From contig JAJDZV010000008.1 in assembly GCA_022824465.1 (NCBI GenBank), forward strand, positions 310,001 through 374,000: 64,000 bases of DNA. The letters are read 5' to 3'. Positions 17,265 to 25,548 of this stretch are shown one piece after another. This DNA is from Anaerolineae bacterium (lineage in GTDB: Bacteria > Chloroflexota > Anaerolineae > Aggregatilineales > Phototrophicaceae). The number at the start of each line of letters is the position of its first letter. Positions within the stretch are counted from its first letter, which is position 1. The translations under genes were made by a program, and so were the position numbers. The notes beneath the pieces are model-generated. The model saw only the letters and a program-made list of their open reading frames with translations, searched no databases and was not told the origin of the DNA.

Positions 17265-18428
17265 TCAGTCGCCACTGGCGCTCAAAACATGCGTCGCGAC
17301 CGTCGCGCCCAATCCGCCGACACTCTGCGTAATGGCATGCTTTGCGCCCAAGACCTGATTCTCGCCCGCCTCTCCGCGCAATTGCAGCGACGCCTCCACC
17401 GCTTGGTACAGGCCTGTCGCACCACTCGGATTGCCCCGGCTCTTGAGCCCGCCGAAGGTGCTGATCGGCTTATCGCCATCGCGGGCGATGCGCGCGCCGC
17501 CCTCTGCCGCCCATCGCCAACCCGCGCCCGCCTCGCTCAATCCCATCGCCTCCAAAGCCAGCGTCGTCAAAATAGTGTATGCGTCGTGCAATTCAAAGAC
17601 ATCAATGTCATCCATCTCCAGACCTGCCTGCGCGAGCGCGAGCGCAGCCGACGCTTGGACCGCGTCCAGGCGCAGCGGCTCTCGACGCTCCTGCAGCGTG
17701 AGACAAGCAGTAGCGACAGCGCTCCCGCAAACCGTGATCGGCCGCGGCACAAGGTCGCTCGCCATATCTTCAGCAACCAAAACCACCGCCGCGGCGCCGT
17801 CCGCATCCGGCGCGCTGTCAAACAGACTTACCGGTTCCGCCAACATCGGGGCTTTCGCAAAGGCGCCCGCTCGCAACTGATTGCGATACATCGCCAAGGA
17901 ATTGCGCGCTCCATTGCGATGCGCGTTCACGCTAAAGCCCTCGAACTGATGTAGCTCCACCTGATTCTCGTGCATATACCGCCGCATCAGCAGACCGGCC
18001 ATCGCCGTCATGGTCGCGCCGTTCACCGTCTCATAGTCAGCGTCCAGGCTCACCGCGCGCGCCGTCGCCCGCGCCGGTCCCACCGTGTCCGTGCTTTTCT
18101 CCACGCCAAGAACCAAAGCCGACCGGACCGCGCCCGCCGCCACTGCCAGCCAGCCGCTGCGCAGCGCCACGCCGCCAGACGCATCGCCCGCTTCGCAGGT
18201 ATACGCTTCTATGCCGCCAAGACCAAGCTGATGCGCAATCAACGGACCCAGTTGCGTCTGCTGGTTGAAGGTCGCGCCATAAGCATTGCCAATGTACAAG
18301 GCCTCAACCTGCGCCAGCCCGGCGTCTTCCAGCGCCAGCCGACCCGCTTCCTCCGCCAATTCGCCGATGCCTCGCGACCAATGCTCGCCCACATCGGTCA
18401 TGCCACAGCCGACAATCGATACAGTCAT
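17265..18428 (-). CDS. SCP-x/archaeal-type thiolase (acetoacetyl-CoA thiolase of the mevalonate pathway), active site altered
   Basis: Thiolase-fold protein of the archaeal class that pairs with HMG-CoA synthase (SIVGCGMTDVGEHWSRGI; GVEKSTDT; HDAYTILTTLALEAMG; GGLKSRGNPSGATGLYQ; SVGGLGATVATHVL). In active relatives the nucleophilic Cys lies in an ACASGG-like motif; here the stretch reads TCEAGDASGG, with Asp at that place and a Cys four residues earlier. The His usually found in GHPxGATG is Asn (GNPSGATG). It could be an atypical thiolase or a structural partner. A GTG lies at 18434; the ATG at 18428 has AAGGA ten bases upstream. Between HMGS and the DUF35 genes. Confidence 0.8.
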   Translation of the reverse strand: MTVSIVGCGMTDVGEHWSRGIGELAEEAGRLALEDAGLAQVEALYIGNAYGATFNQQTQLGPLIAHQLGLGGIEAYTCEAGDASGGVALRSGWLAVAAGAVRSALVLGVEKSTDTVGPARATARAVSLDADYETVNGATMTAMAGLLMRRYMHENQVELHQFEGFSVNAHRNGARNSLAMYRNQLRAGAFAKAPMLAEPVSLFDSAPDADGAAAVVLVAEDMASDLVPRPITVCGSAVATACLTLQERREPLRLDAVQASAALALAQAGLEMDDIDVFELHDAYTILTTLALEAMGLSEAGAGWRWAAEGGARIARDGDKPISTFGGLKSRGNPSGATGLYQAVEASLQLRGEAGENQVLGAKHAITQSVGGLGATVATHVLSASGD

Positions 18429-18434
18429 CGCCAC

Positions 18435-19502
18435 TCAATCCTTTAGCTTGTCCCGATAGCGGACATAGGTCGCATAATCGATCGGCCTGCGCCGACGCAA
18501 ATAATCCGTCGTGCGATTGACGTCCCGCGGCCTGAACTTGATCCGCTCAGTCACGCGAATGTCAAATGCGTCAGAGCCGGCGCCGCTTCCGTAACTCACC
18601 ATCAAAATGCGCGCCCCGGCTTGGGCGACATCCAGTATCGCCGTCAATCCAATCATGCACGAACCCGAATACACATTTCCAATCTCATTCGCCAGCAAGC
18701 CCGCCGTAATCTGTTCGGGCGCGAATCCGAGCGTCTTGGCGGCGCGCGCCGGGAACTTCACATTCGGCTGATGAAACACCGCATGGTCGTAATCTTCAGC
18801 CGTCGTACCCATCATTTCCATCAGCGCCGAACCCGCTTTGAGAGTATGCGCGAAATAAGCCGGCTCGCCCGTGAAGCGATCCCCATGGCTCGGATACGCT
18901 TCGCCCGCGCGCCGCCAGAAATCAGGCGTGTCGGTCACATAGCTGTAGCTGCCCTGGAATACCGCATAACTCTCCGCTGCCGGACCCACTACGAATGCCG
19001 CCCCGCCCGATGCCGCCGTATACTCCAGCGCATCCCCCGGCCGCCCTTGCGCCGTGTCCATCCCTATGCTGAGGATATACTGCGCCATGCCGCTGCCGAC
19101 CAAACCGAGCGCCGCCTGCACCGCCTCCGAACCGGCTTTGCAAGCGAACTCCCAGTCCGCCGCCTGGATATTCGGCGATGTGCCGATGCTCTCAGCCACG
19201 ATCGTGCTTGTCGGCTTTACCGCGTACGGATGGCTCTCACTGCCTACCCAAACCGCGCGTATGTCCCGCGCGTCGATCTCTGCGCAGGCGATGGCGTTGC
19301 GCGCCGCCTCGATCGCCATCGTCACAACATCCTCGTCCAAGCCCGCAACCGCCTTTTCCTTCACTGGCGAACCGCCGCTGCCGCCCGTCCATATTCGCGC
19401 TATTTCACTTCCCGACAGACGATAGCGCGGTACATACGCCCCAAAGCCGACAATGCCGACCGCGCGATCCGGCTGCATTAACCACTTAGATTCATTCGTC
19501 AT
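18435..19502 (-). CDS. mvaS: Hydroxymethylglutaryl-CoA synthase (archaeal type)
   Basis: Condenses acetyl-CoA with acetoacetyl-CoA to HMG-CoA. The catalytic Cys lies in FACKAGSEA (Cys121); the conserved His/Asn stretch [23 protein letters not shown] and [11 protein letters not shown] are present. The 355-residue length and the short C-terminus fit the archaeal class rather than the eukaryotic one. The ATG at 19502 overlaps the HMGR stop by four bases. Second gene of the HMGR-HMGS-thiolase-DUF35 operon. Confidence 0.94.
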   Translation of the reverse strand: MTNESKWLMQPDRAVGIVGFGAYVPRYRLSGSEIARIWTGGSGGSPVKEKAVAGLDEDVVTMAIEAARNAIACAEIDARDIRAVWVGSESHPYAVKPTSTIVAESIGTSPNIQAADWEFACKAGSEAVQAALGLVGSGMAQYILSIGMDTAQGRPGDALEYTAASGGAAFVVGPAAESYAVFQGSYSYVTDTPDFWRRAGEAYPSHGDRFTGEPAYFAHTLKAGSALMEMMGTTAEDYDHAVFHQPNVKFPARAAKTLGFAPEQITAGLLANEIGNVYSGSCMIGLTAILDVAQAGARILMVSYGSGAGSDAFDIRVTERIKFRPRDVNRTTDYLRRRRPIDYATYVRYRDKLKD

Positions 19503-20788
19503 TTCCCCTGCTTCCTGTCGTCCAACAGCATCTTTGCATACGCCAGTCGTATCCTGCCCGCGTCTATCATGCGCTGCGCTATCTCCGGCGCGTCTTCCGG
19601 CGTCGCGCCTGCCGCCAGCGCCAACTGACGCGCGTGCAGCCGCATGTGCCCGCGCTGGATGCCCTCTGTCGCCAAAGCTCGTATCGCGGCGAAATTCTGC
19701 GCCAAGCCAACCGCCGCCGCAACTTCCGCCAACTCTTGCGCCGAAGTCACACCAAGAATCTTCAGCGCCGTCTGCGCCCCGCCATGCGCGCCCGTTGCGC
19801 CGCCGACGATGCCAACTGCCAGCGGCAGCTCAATACGACCGCGAAGATTGCCGTCGTCGTCCTTCCGCCATTCAGTCAAACTCGCATAGTGACCGTTCCG
19901 CGCGGCGTAGGCATGCGCGCCGGCTTCAACCGCCCGCCAATCATTGCCCGTCGCCATGACCACGGCATCAATGCCATTCATGATGCCCTTGTTGTGCGTC
20001 GCCGCCCGATAAGGATCAATCTCCGCCAAGGCAGCCGCCTCCATGATCACGTCTATAACTTGCGATCCACTCGCCTTCTCAGTCTCCAGCGCCTTGGCTT
20101 CGATCATGCCCGAGGCGCGCGCAAGCCGCCGATCGCTCAAGTTGCTCAATATCCGCAGATGCGCCCTTCCGCCGCTGATGCGCTCGATCGTCGGCGCGAT
20201 GCTTTCCAGCGCGCTGTTTACCGCGTTGGCGCCCATCGCGTCACGCGTGTCAATGTGAATGTGCAGCACCAAAATCTCGCCGCGCCCTGAGCCGCTTAAG
20301 TCGCGGATCTCGAGATCGCGCGCCCCTCCGCCCCGCCGGACGATACTGCCTGCCCGGCCATCTATCTCCGCTAAAATATCCGCCTTCCGCTCCAGAATCT
20401 CATCCGCCGCCGCCGCCAGGTCTGGCAGATCCAGCAATTGTAGCTGACCAATCATGATCGGCTCATCGCTGCTCGCTTCGAATCCACCAGACGCGCGAAA
20501 AAGCTTGGCGGCATAGCTGCTGGCCGCGACCACGCTGGGCTCCTCAATCGCCATCGGGATCAGGAAATCGCGGTTATTGATGCGGAAGTTCGTCGCCAAA
20601 CCCAGCGGCAAACTGAAGCGCCCGATGACATTCTCGATCATCAGATCTGCCTGCGCTTCAGGTAGACCGGTATTGACCAGCGTCTCCAAATCGTCCGCGC
20701 TAAGTCCGGCATGAGCTTTGGCAACTGCTCGCCGCTCAGCAATTGATTTGCGGTAGAACTGGCTGATTGCCGAATGCTTGTCGTCCAT
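19499..20788 (-). CDS. mvaA: Hydroxymethylglutaryl-CoA reductase, class II
   Basis: Reduces HMG-CoA to mevalonate. The catalytic set of class II enzymes is visible: Glu in [12 protein letters not shown], Lys in [12 protein letters not shown], Asp in [12 protein letters not shown] and His in [14 protein letters not shown]; the flap ending in that His is typical of bacterial class II (Pseudomonas-type) enzymes. 429 residues, normal. It is the first gene of the upper mevalonate operon. The start at 20788 has AGGGGC directly before it, adjacent to a perfect hairpin (20795-20814) that could affect initiation. Confidence 0.95.
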   Translation of the reverse strand: MDDKHSAISQFYRKSIAERRAVAKAHAGLSADDLETLVNTGLPEAQADLMIENVIGRFSLPLGLATNFRINNRDFLIPMAIEEPSVVAASSYAAKLFRASGGFEASSDEPIMIGQLQLLDLPDLAAAADEILERKADILAEIDGRAGSIVRRGGGARDLEIRDLSGSGRGEILVLHIHIDTRDAMGANAVNSALESIAPTIERISGGRAHLRILSNLSDRRLARASGMIEAKALETEKASGSQVIDVIMEAAALAEIDPYRAATHNKGIMNGIDAVVMATGNDWRAVEAGAHAYAARNGHYASLTEWRKDDDGNLRGRIELPLAVGIVGGATGAHGGAQTALKILGVTSAQELAEVAAAVGLAQNFAAIRALATEGIQRGHMRLHARQLALAAGATPEDAPEIAQRMIDAGRIRLAYAKMLLDDRKQGK

Positions 20789-20794
20789 GCCCCT

Positions 20795-20814
20795 AAGCTA
20801 GCGCCCGCTAGCTT
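20795..20814 (-). promoter_or_regulatory. Perfect hairpin/palindrome just upstream of the HMGR start
   Basis: AAGCTAGC-GCCC-GCTAGCTT (20795-20814), an 8-bp perfect stem with a 4-base loop, ends six bases before the HMGR start codon at 20788. It has no U-tract, so it is not a terminator. It could be a repressor operator or an mRNA structure controlling the ribosome binding site. Confidence 0.5.
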
Positions 20815-20887
20815 GCAATTCCTATCAGCGAGGTATCCATAGCTCTCAACTGCCATTGAGCTGGTGGCGCTGCGCGTCTTCCCACAC

Positions 20888-20911
20888 AAAAAATCCACCC
20901 GCAGGTGGATT
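20888..20911 (-). terminator. Rho-independent terminator after the small membrane protein gene
   Basis: Perfect 8-bp stem AATCCACC/GGTGGATT (20892-20899 with 20904-20911) with loop CGCA; on the minus strand it is followed by TTTTTTGTGTG. It lies 25 bases after the end of the gene at 20936-21184 and insulates the mevalonate operon. Confidence 0.85.
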
Positions 20912-20935
20912 CTGGACGATGGACTACCCTTCAAT

Positions 20936-21184
20936 CTAGTCGGGAAGTATCCGCGTATCCATGAATGCATCCAGCCAAATCACCAAGACCAGACCAATAG
21001 GTATGGACGTGAACAGATAATAGAACATGCCATACTCGTCAATCGAGACGCCTTGAGGCGTCTGCACCGCGCTGAAGAGCGGAAGCAAATCAAATCCGAC
21101 CGTTATAATGCCATAGCCGACAATCAAACCCAACACCATCGACACAACCCAGACGATTATCCTGCGAATTGTCAAACTAGACAT
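20936..21184 (-). CDS. Small membrane protein, function unknown
   Basis: 82 residues with two hydrophobic segments (about residues 8-30, IIVWVVSMVLGLIVGYGIITV, and the C-terminal FTSIPIGLVLVIWLDAF). The ATG at 21184 is preceded by GGAG at a six-base distance, so it is preferred over ATGs at 21196 and 21208. It stands alone between a terminator and a 300-bp region shared with the oxoamine synthase gene. No family recognised. Confidence 0.65.
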   Translation of the reverse strand: MSSLTIRRIIVWVVSMVLGLIVGYGIITVGFDLLPLFSAVQTPQGVSIDEYGMFYYLFTSIPIGLVLVIWLDAFMDTRILPD

Positions 21185-21498
21185 GTCCCGCTCCATGACT
21201 GTCCCCAATAACGTCCCCTATTCTACACCTCGGCATCCGCCGCGCGCAAGCGAAACTTCGCTTCGGCCGCCAAGCTTTCGCCCTTGACTATCGCTGTCGG
21301 CGAGCGCAATCTCGGACGCCTTCTGTCCAAATGCGCATTGTAGAAGACTTAGCATGCTGATAGACTCTCCACCGAGAATGGGTTGACGTCGGGGTACGTC
21401 AATGGACGGGCTCTTGGTGGCTTTTCCGGCTTCAGTTTGACCTGACGCCCGGCCGCCCGAGAGATGCCAGAGCCGAAAGCGCCGTTTAGGAGACAATC
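21185..21498. promoter_or_regulatory. Intergenic region with promoter and palindromic operator for the alpha-oxoamine synthase gene
   Basis: No gene is visible in these 314 bases. On the + strand, TTGTAG (21338-21343), a 17-base spacer and TAGACT (21361-21366) form a likely sigma-70 promoter. About ten bases after the expected start of transcription lies an inverted repeat TTGACGT-N6-ACGTCAA (21383-21402), a candidate operator. The leader to the GTG at 21499 would be about 125 bases. Confidence 0.5.
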
Positions 21499-22698
21499 GT
21501 GGCTGACTTATACGACAAGCTTTCCGGCTTCACCCTCGCCCGCGAGGCGATGGAGATGGGTGTCTATCCTTTTTTTCGCGCCTTGAGCGACTCCGAAGGC
21601 ACAACCGCCACCTTCGAGGGCAAAGAGGTGGTGATGCTGGGCTCCAACAACTACCTCGGCTTGACCACCGACGAGCGCGTACAGCGCGCCGCCATTGACG
21701 CCACCCTGAAATTCGGAACCAGCGTAACCGGCTCCCGCTTCCTCAATGGCACCCTTGATCTGCATCTGGAAGCGGATCGGCGGCTGGCGGAATTTGTCGG
21801 CAAAGAGGCCGCCCTGGTATTCTCCACCGGCTACCAGACCAACCTCGGCACCGTAGCCGCCCTCATCGGCAAAAACGATTACGCCATTCTCGATAAGGAC
21901 GCCCACGCCAGCCTTGTAGACGGCGTCTTCATGTCTCGCGGTACCCTGAAACGCTTCAAGCACAATGATATGGACGACCTTGAGCGCGTCCTGAGCCGCG
22001 TGCCCGCTGACGCCGGCAAGCTTGTCATTGTTGACGGCGTTTACAGCATGGGAGGCGACTTCGCGCTGCTGCCACAAATTGTGGAACTCTGTCAAGCTTA
22101 TGACGCTCGACTGTTGGTGGACGATGCGCACGGAATCGGCATCGCCGGCGGCGGCCGCGGCACGTCCGCGCACTTCGGCTTGACCGACCAGGTCGACCTG
22201 ATCATGGGTACATTCAGCAAGAGCTTCGCCTCAATTGGCGGCTTCATCGCTGGCTCGGCCGATGTCATTCACTACATCCAGCACCACGCGCGCTCCTTGA
22301 TTTTCTCGGCCGCTTTGCCTGCGCCCAATCTCGCTGCCGTGCTCGCCGCGCTCAATATCATCGAAAACGAACCCAGCCACGTCCAGCGAGTCTGGCAGAA
22401 CGCCGAATACATGCGAAACGGTCTCAAGTCTCTCGGCTATGATACCTTTAACAGCCAGACGCCGATCATACCGGTCAAGATCGGTGAGAAATACCGCACT
22501 AGTTTAACCTGGATGGCGCTGATTGAAGAAGGTGTATATACCAACCCGGTCGTCCCGCCGGCCACCCCGCCCAATCAAGGTTTGCTGCGCACCAGCTACA
22601 TCGCAACCCACCGACAGCATCACCTCGATCGCGCGCTGGCCGCCTTCGAAAGAGTGGGCAAGAACCTCGACTTAATCCCGCAGACGGCGCGTGTCTAA
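21499..22698 (+). CDS. PLP-dependent alpha-oxoamine synthase (serine palmitoyltransferase/Kbl-like)
   Basis: Class II aminotransferase-fold enzyme that joins an acyl-CoA to an amino acid with loss of CO2 or CoA. GSNNYLGL, FGTSVTGSRFLNGTLDLH, DKDAHAS (His136), VDDAHGIG (Asp208/His211) and GTFSKSFASIGGF (PLP Lys241) are all present. FGTSxTGSRFLNGTLDLH and the ending LLRTSYIATH are closest to bacterial serine palmitoyltransferases, but glycine C-acetyltransferase or AONS cannot be excluded. GTG 21499 has AGGAG six bases upstream. 399 residues. Its stop overlaps the stop of the convergent selD gene. Confidence 0.85.
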   Translation: MADLYDKLSGFTLAREAMEMGVYPFFRALSDSEGTTATFEGKEVVMLGSNNYLGLTTDERVQRAAIDATLKFGTSVTGSRFLNGTLDLHLEADRRLAEFVGKEAALVFSTGYQTNLGTVAALIGKNDYAILDKDAHASLVDGVFMSRGTLKRFKHNDMDDLERVLSRVPADAGKLVIVDGVYSMGGDFALLPQIVELCQAYDARLLVDDAHGIGIAGGGRGTSAHFGLTDQVDLIMGTFSKSFASIGGFIAGSADVIHYIQHHARSLIFSAALPAPNLAAVLAALNIIENEPSHVQRVWQNAEYMRNGLKSLGYDTFNSQTPIIPVKIGEKYRTSLTWMALIEEGVYTNPVVPPATPPNQGLLRTSYIATHRQHHLDRALAAFERVGKNLDLIPQTARV

Positions 22699-23756
22699 GC
22701 CCGGCCGCCGCTAACCAGCAGCCTGCCAGAACCAGCCACGACCCCGCCCAGGTCAAATGCGTCTTCGCCCGCCGCTCGCAAGTCGGCCAATAGGTCGCTC
22801 GCCCGCGCCTCTGCCACTGCCATCAAGAGTCCGCCGGAAGTCTGCGGGTCATAGAGCAATCCCGTCGCATAGTCTGGTAGCGCCGGATCCATATCGACCC
22901 ATTGTCCGAAGTATTCCAGATTGCGCGACATGCCGCCCGGAAACACGCCCTGCTTCGCAAACTCAAGCGCGCCGGGCAACAAGCGAACGCAGTCGAAGTT
23001 CAATTCAAAATCTACTCCGCTGAGTCGCGCCATCTCCAGGGCGTGTCCCCCCAATCCGAAGCCCGTGATATCCGTCATCGCGCCAACGCCGTAGGATTTC
23101 GCAAGTTCAGACGCCACCCGATTAAGCCGTGACATCGACCCGACCGCGCTCTCTATGATGTCGCTGGCGGCAAGGTCGCGCTTTAGCGCCGTCGTGACCA
23201 CACCCGTCCCCAGCGCCTTGGTCAATATCAGCCGGTCGCCAGGCGCCGCGCCAGACTTTCGGATGATGCTCTCCACCGCCGCCTCGCCAGTGACCGACAG
23301 CCCATACTTTGGTTCCGCATCCGTGATAGAATGCCCGCCAGCGATGACCGCGCCAGCTTCCCGCGCCTTGTCCGCCCCGCCCCGCAATATCTCCGACAAG
23401 ATGCCCTTGTCAAGATCCTCAGGATAAGCCACCAGATTAATCGCCATGAGCGGTCGTCCCCCCATCGCGTATACATCGCTCAAAGCGTTTGCCGCCGCAA
23501 TCGCGCCGAAATCATAGGGATCATCAACAACCGGCGGAAAGAAGTCCGCCGTCGAAATGATCGCGCGCGCATCATCGACCAGAAAAACCGCCGCATCATC
23601 CGGCTCGGATAAGCCTACCAAAACCCGCGGATAATCCCGCTGTTGAAATATCTCGCTTAACGGGCGCAAGACCTGCGCCAATTCGCTCGGGCTGAGCTTG
23701 GACGCTCAACCAGCGCAGTTCGCCAGCGCCGTCAGCCTGACCGCTGTCGTTTGCAT
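22695..23756 (-). CDS. selD: Selenophosphate synthetase with selenocysteine (in-frame UGA) at the active site
   Basis: Makes selenophosphate from selenide and ATP for Sec-tRNA and seleno-uridine synthesis. An AUG-initiated ORF after the UGA would start only at MAQVLRPLSE and lack the active site. Upstream, the same frame continues through a TGA at 23706-23708 to ATG 23756, preceded by AAGGAG seven bases away. The added residues read NCAG-U-ASKLSP, matching the family's G(C/U)(A/G)xK motif exactly at the Cys/Sec position (codon 17). Downstream motifs are intact (DDAAVF, GPFGIG-like ADITGFGLGGHALEMA region, LYDPQTSGGLL). A bacterial SECIS-like hairpin follows the UGA (23663-23679). About 353 residues, full length. 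The stop overlaps the convergent gene's stop. Confidence 0.9.
23663..23679 (-). promoter_or_regulatory. Bacterial SECIS-like hairpin in selD
   Basis: On the minus strand GGCGCA-GGTCT-TGCGCC forms a perfect 6-bp stem with a 5-base loop. The loop begins 33 bases after the UGA, inside the 16-37 base range known for bacterial SECIS elements. The apical sequence GCAGGUCU is the same as that of the Escherichia coli fdhF SECIS, which is bound by SelB. It supports reading the TGA at 23706-23708 as selenocysteine. Confidence 0.75.
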
Positions 23757-23770
23757 AAACTCGCTCCTTC

Positions 23771-23800
23771 CAAACAAAGAGCCCACCAACTGGTGAGCCC
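23771..23800 (-). terminator. Terminator after tRNA-Pro
   Basis: On the minus strand a 10-bp stem (GGGCTCACCA with TGGTGGGCTC, two G-U pairs) is followed by TTTGTTTG. It lies 12 bases after the 3' end of tRNA-Pro and just before the selD ribosome binding site, so the tRNA is probably terminated before selD. Confidence 0.7.
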
Positions 23801-23812
23801 GTCTGACTCTTG

Positions 23813-23887
23813 TCGGGGTACCCGGATTCGAACCGGGGACCTCTTACACCCCATGCAAGCGCGCTAGCCGGACTGCGCCATACCCCG
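23813..23887 (-). tRNA. tRNA-Pro (GGG)
   Basis: Cloverleaf on the minus strand: acceptor CGGGGTA/TACCCCG (7 bp), D-arm GCGC/GCGC, anticodon stem CTTGC/GTAAG with loop ATGGGGT (anticodon GGG), T-arm CCCGG-TTCGAAT-CCGGG, discriminator A. CCA is not encoded. C1-G72 and the anticodon both fit proline. Confidence 0.95.
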
Positions 23888-23947
23888 TCTAGCGCTAATG
23901 ATAACACATTTCGCGTCCTCTTCCAATTGCGGATCATACGCTGCGCG

Positions 23948-25516
23948 TCAGCCATCAAGCGGCAAAACGCCGTAGGTGCATGATTCATAGTCTTGACCGA
24001 TAATCACTTCGTAATCGAACTCCCGATCCGCCCGCGCATCGCGTATCACCTGGTCGTCCGTCATATTCAACGCGCGGAGCAGCCGGCCTGTCAGGCTGCC
24101 TTTTTCTGTCACTATGAAGTCGGTCAACTGGCTCGACGGCAATCGCTCGCCACCCGCCAGAGACCCGAGAGCTATGGCGTTGTAGCCATCCCAACGCAGC
24201 CGCTGAGCCGCGACGATGTCCAAGTCGTCGTTCGCCGAGGCATTGAATACGGCGATGGACGGACCCGCCAGCGCCGCCTGGTTGGCGTGCGGCGGCAAGT
24301 AGAAGTCTTGCATGAGCGCCGCGACGGCTTCCGCATTGGGCAGTTGGACTTCCGCGCCACTCGGCATGACCCATTCTGTCGTATGGTAATTCTTCTTCAG
24401 CGTGAGGTTTTCGATGTCGGCGAAATCAAGATCGATGACCAGCGGCAGGAGGCGAAGCATCGTATCAAGGGGCATATCGGTGTGCACGACTTGCGTAAGC
24501 TCCGCCCAAAGGCCAGGCAAAGCGCCCAGCAACCCTTGCTGCCTCGCTTTTCGCCATATGGCGCGCACAATCTGCTGATGCCGCCGGCCACGATCGAAGT
24601 CATCCGTGTACTTTCGCGTCCGGGCGTACCAGAGCGCGTCGAATCCATCAAAGCTGTAGTAGCCAGCCGGCAAGGTGCGCCAGCGATATTCGCCCCCGCC
24701 AACCGGATATAGATCGCGATACGCGCAGTCAACGGCGATGTCGATGCCGCCAAGCCGATCGATGACGGCTTGGAATCCGGAGAAGTTGACCCGCGCGTGG
24801 TAATGTACATTGATTCCGAAATTATAAAATAGCGTTTGCCGCAGAAGTCCGAAGCCGCCGCCGGGCTGCCAGCTGATGTTTTCGCCGATGCCGTATGCCG
24901 TGTTCAAGCGTCCCATCCGACCGCTGGGTATATATACCAAGAGGTCGCGCGGCAAACTCAGCATGGCGACCGTGCCCGTCTCAACATTTAGCGAAACAAT
25001 AATCATCGTGTCGGTACGTATGAAATTGTCTTCGCTCAGTTCCTCGTCGCTGCCCAAGAGCATGACATTGATCAAACGATGCTCCCGTATCACCGGCGGA
25101 ACCCGCGTAGGCACCCGCGTTCCCGCCAGCCACTTGCCTTGTTCCGGCGCCAGCGGCACAAGCAGTTTGGGCAAGTTGAAATCATCCGACACCGGGGTTT
25201 CGGCCGCGCGTTCATTGAGAGAATCCGGGGCTGGCGGCGTCGCCGTCCGCGCTTCGGTGTCGGACTCGTCTTGCATGAGCGCAAAACGGGGAGCGGCGCG
25301 AAGGCTCGTGTTCTGTTCTTCGTAATAAATCGCTGTGGCCGTCAGCGCATAGCTGCCGCGGCGCGCCTCATAGGTCGCCGAAATCCGATCGCCGTCGCGC
25401 GATACCGACGCCAATTGCGCCGCCGTCCATCCCAGCGCGATCAACAGCAGAACGAGCGCGCAATAAAGCGCGAGCCGCGCCAGGCGAATTGCCTGACTAC
25501 GAATGAAACTTGCCAA
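23948..25516 (-). CDS. LytR-CpsA-Psr (LCP) family envelope protein
   Basis: LCP enzymes attach polymers from polyprenyl-phosphate carriers to the cell wall or envelope. One N-terminal membrane segment (residues 13-35) is followed by a Pro/Thr-rich linker and the LCP domain (VMLLGSDE, RTDTMIIVSLN, MLSLPRDLLVYIP, LNTAYGIG, the FDGFDALWYARTRKYTDDFDRGRR stretch split around FDGFDALWYARTR). A LytR_C-like region (IAVFNASANDDLDIVAAQRL) closes the protein. Start is TTG 25516 with GGAGG six bases upstream. It is the third gene after the histidine-kinase-like and giant repeat genes (32-bp gap), which suggests a shared envelope role. Confidence 0.9.
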   Translation of the reverse strand: MASFIRSQAIRLARLALYCALVLLLIALGWTAAQLASVSRDGDRISATYEARRGSYALTATAIYYEEQNTSLRAAPRFALMQDESDTEARTATPPAPDSLNERAAETPVSDDFNLPKLLVPLAPEQGKWLAGTRVPTRVPPVIREHRLINVMLLGSDEELSEDNFIRTDTMIIVSLNVETGTVAMLSLPRDLLVYIPSGRMGRLNTAYGIGENISWQPGGGFGLLRQTLFYNFGINVHYHARVNFSGFQAVIDRLGGIDIAVDCAYRDLYPVGGGEYRWRTLPAGYYSFDGFDALWYARTRKYTDDFDRGRRHQQIVRAIWRKARQQGLLGALPGLWAELTQVVHTDMPLDTMLRLLPLVIDLDFADIENLTLKKNYHTTEWVMPSGAEVQLPNAEAVAALMQDFYLPPHANQAALAGPSIAVFNASANDDLDIVAAQRLRWDGYNAIALGSLAGGERLPSSQLTDFIVTEKGSLTGRLLRALNMTDDQVIRDARADREFDYEVIIGQDYESCTYGVLPLDG

Positions 25517-25548
25517 AGCCCTCCTCCCTTAGTCTACCGGCGCCACCA

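Noticed and set aside
22695-23681. selD as a short gene starting at 23681 or as an N-terminally truncated pseudogene
   Set aside because: The frame upstream of the TGA has a good ribosome site and the conserved active-site residues, with a SECIS-like hairpin after it.
23706-23708. Sequencing error instead of a selenocysteine codon
   Set aside because: The TGA stands exactly at the known Cys/Sec position and is followed by a SECIS-type hairpin, so an error is a poor explanation.
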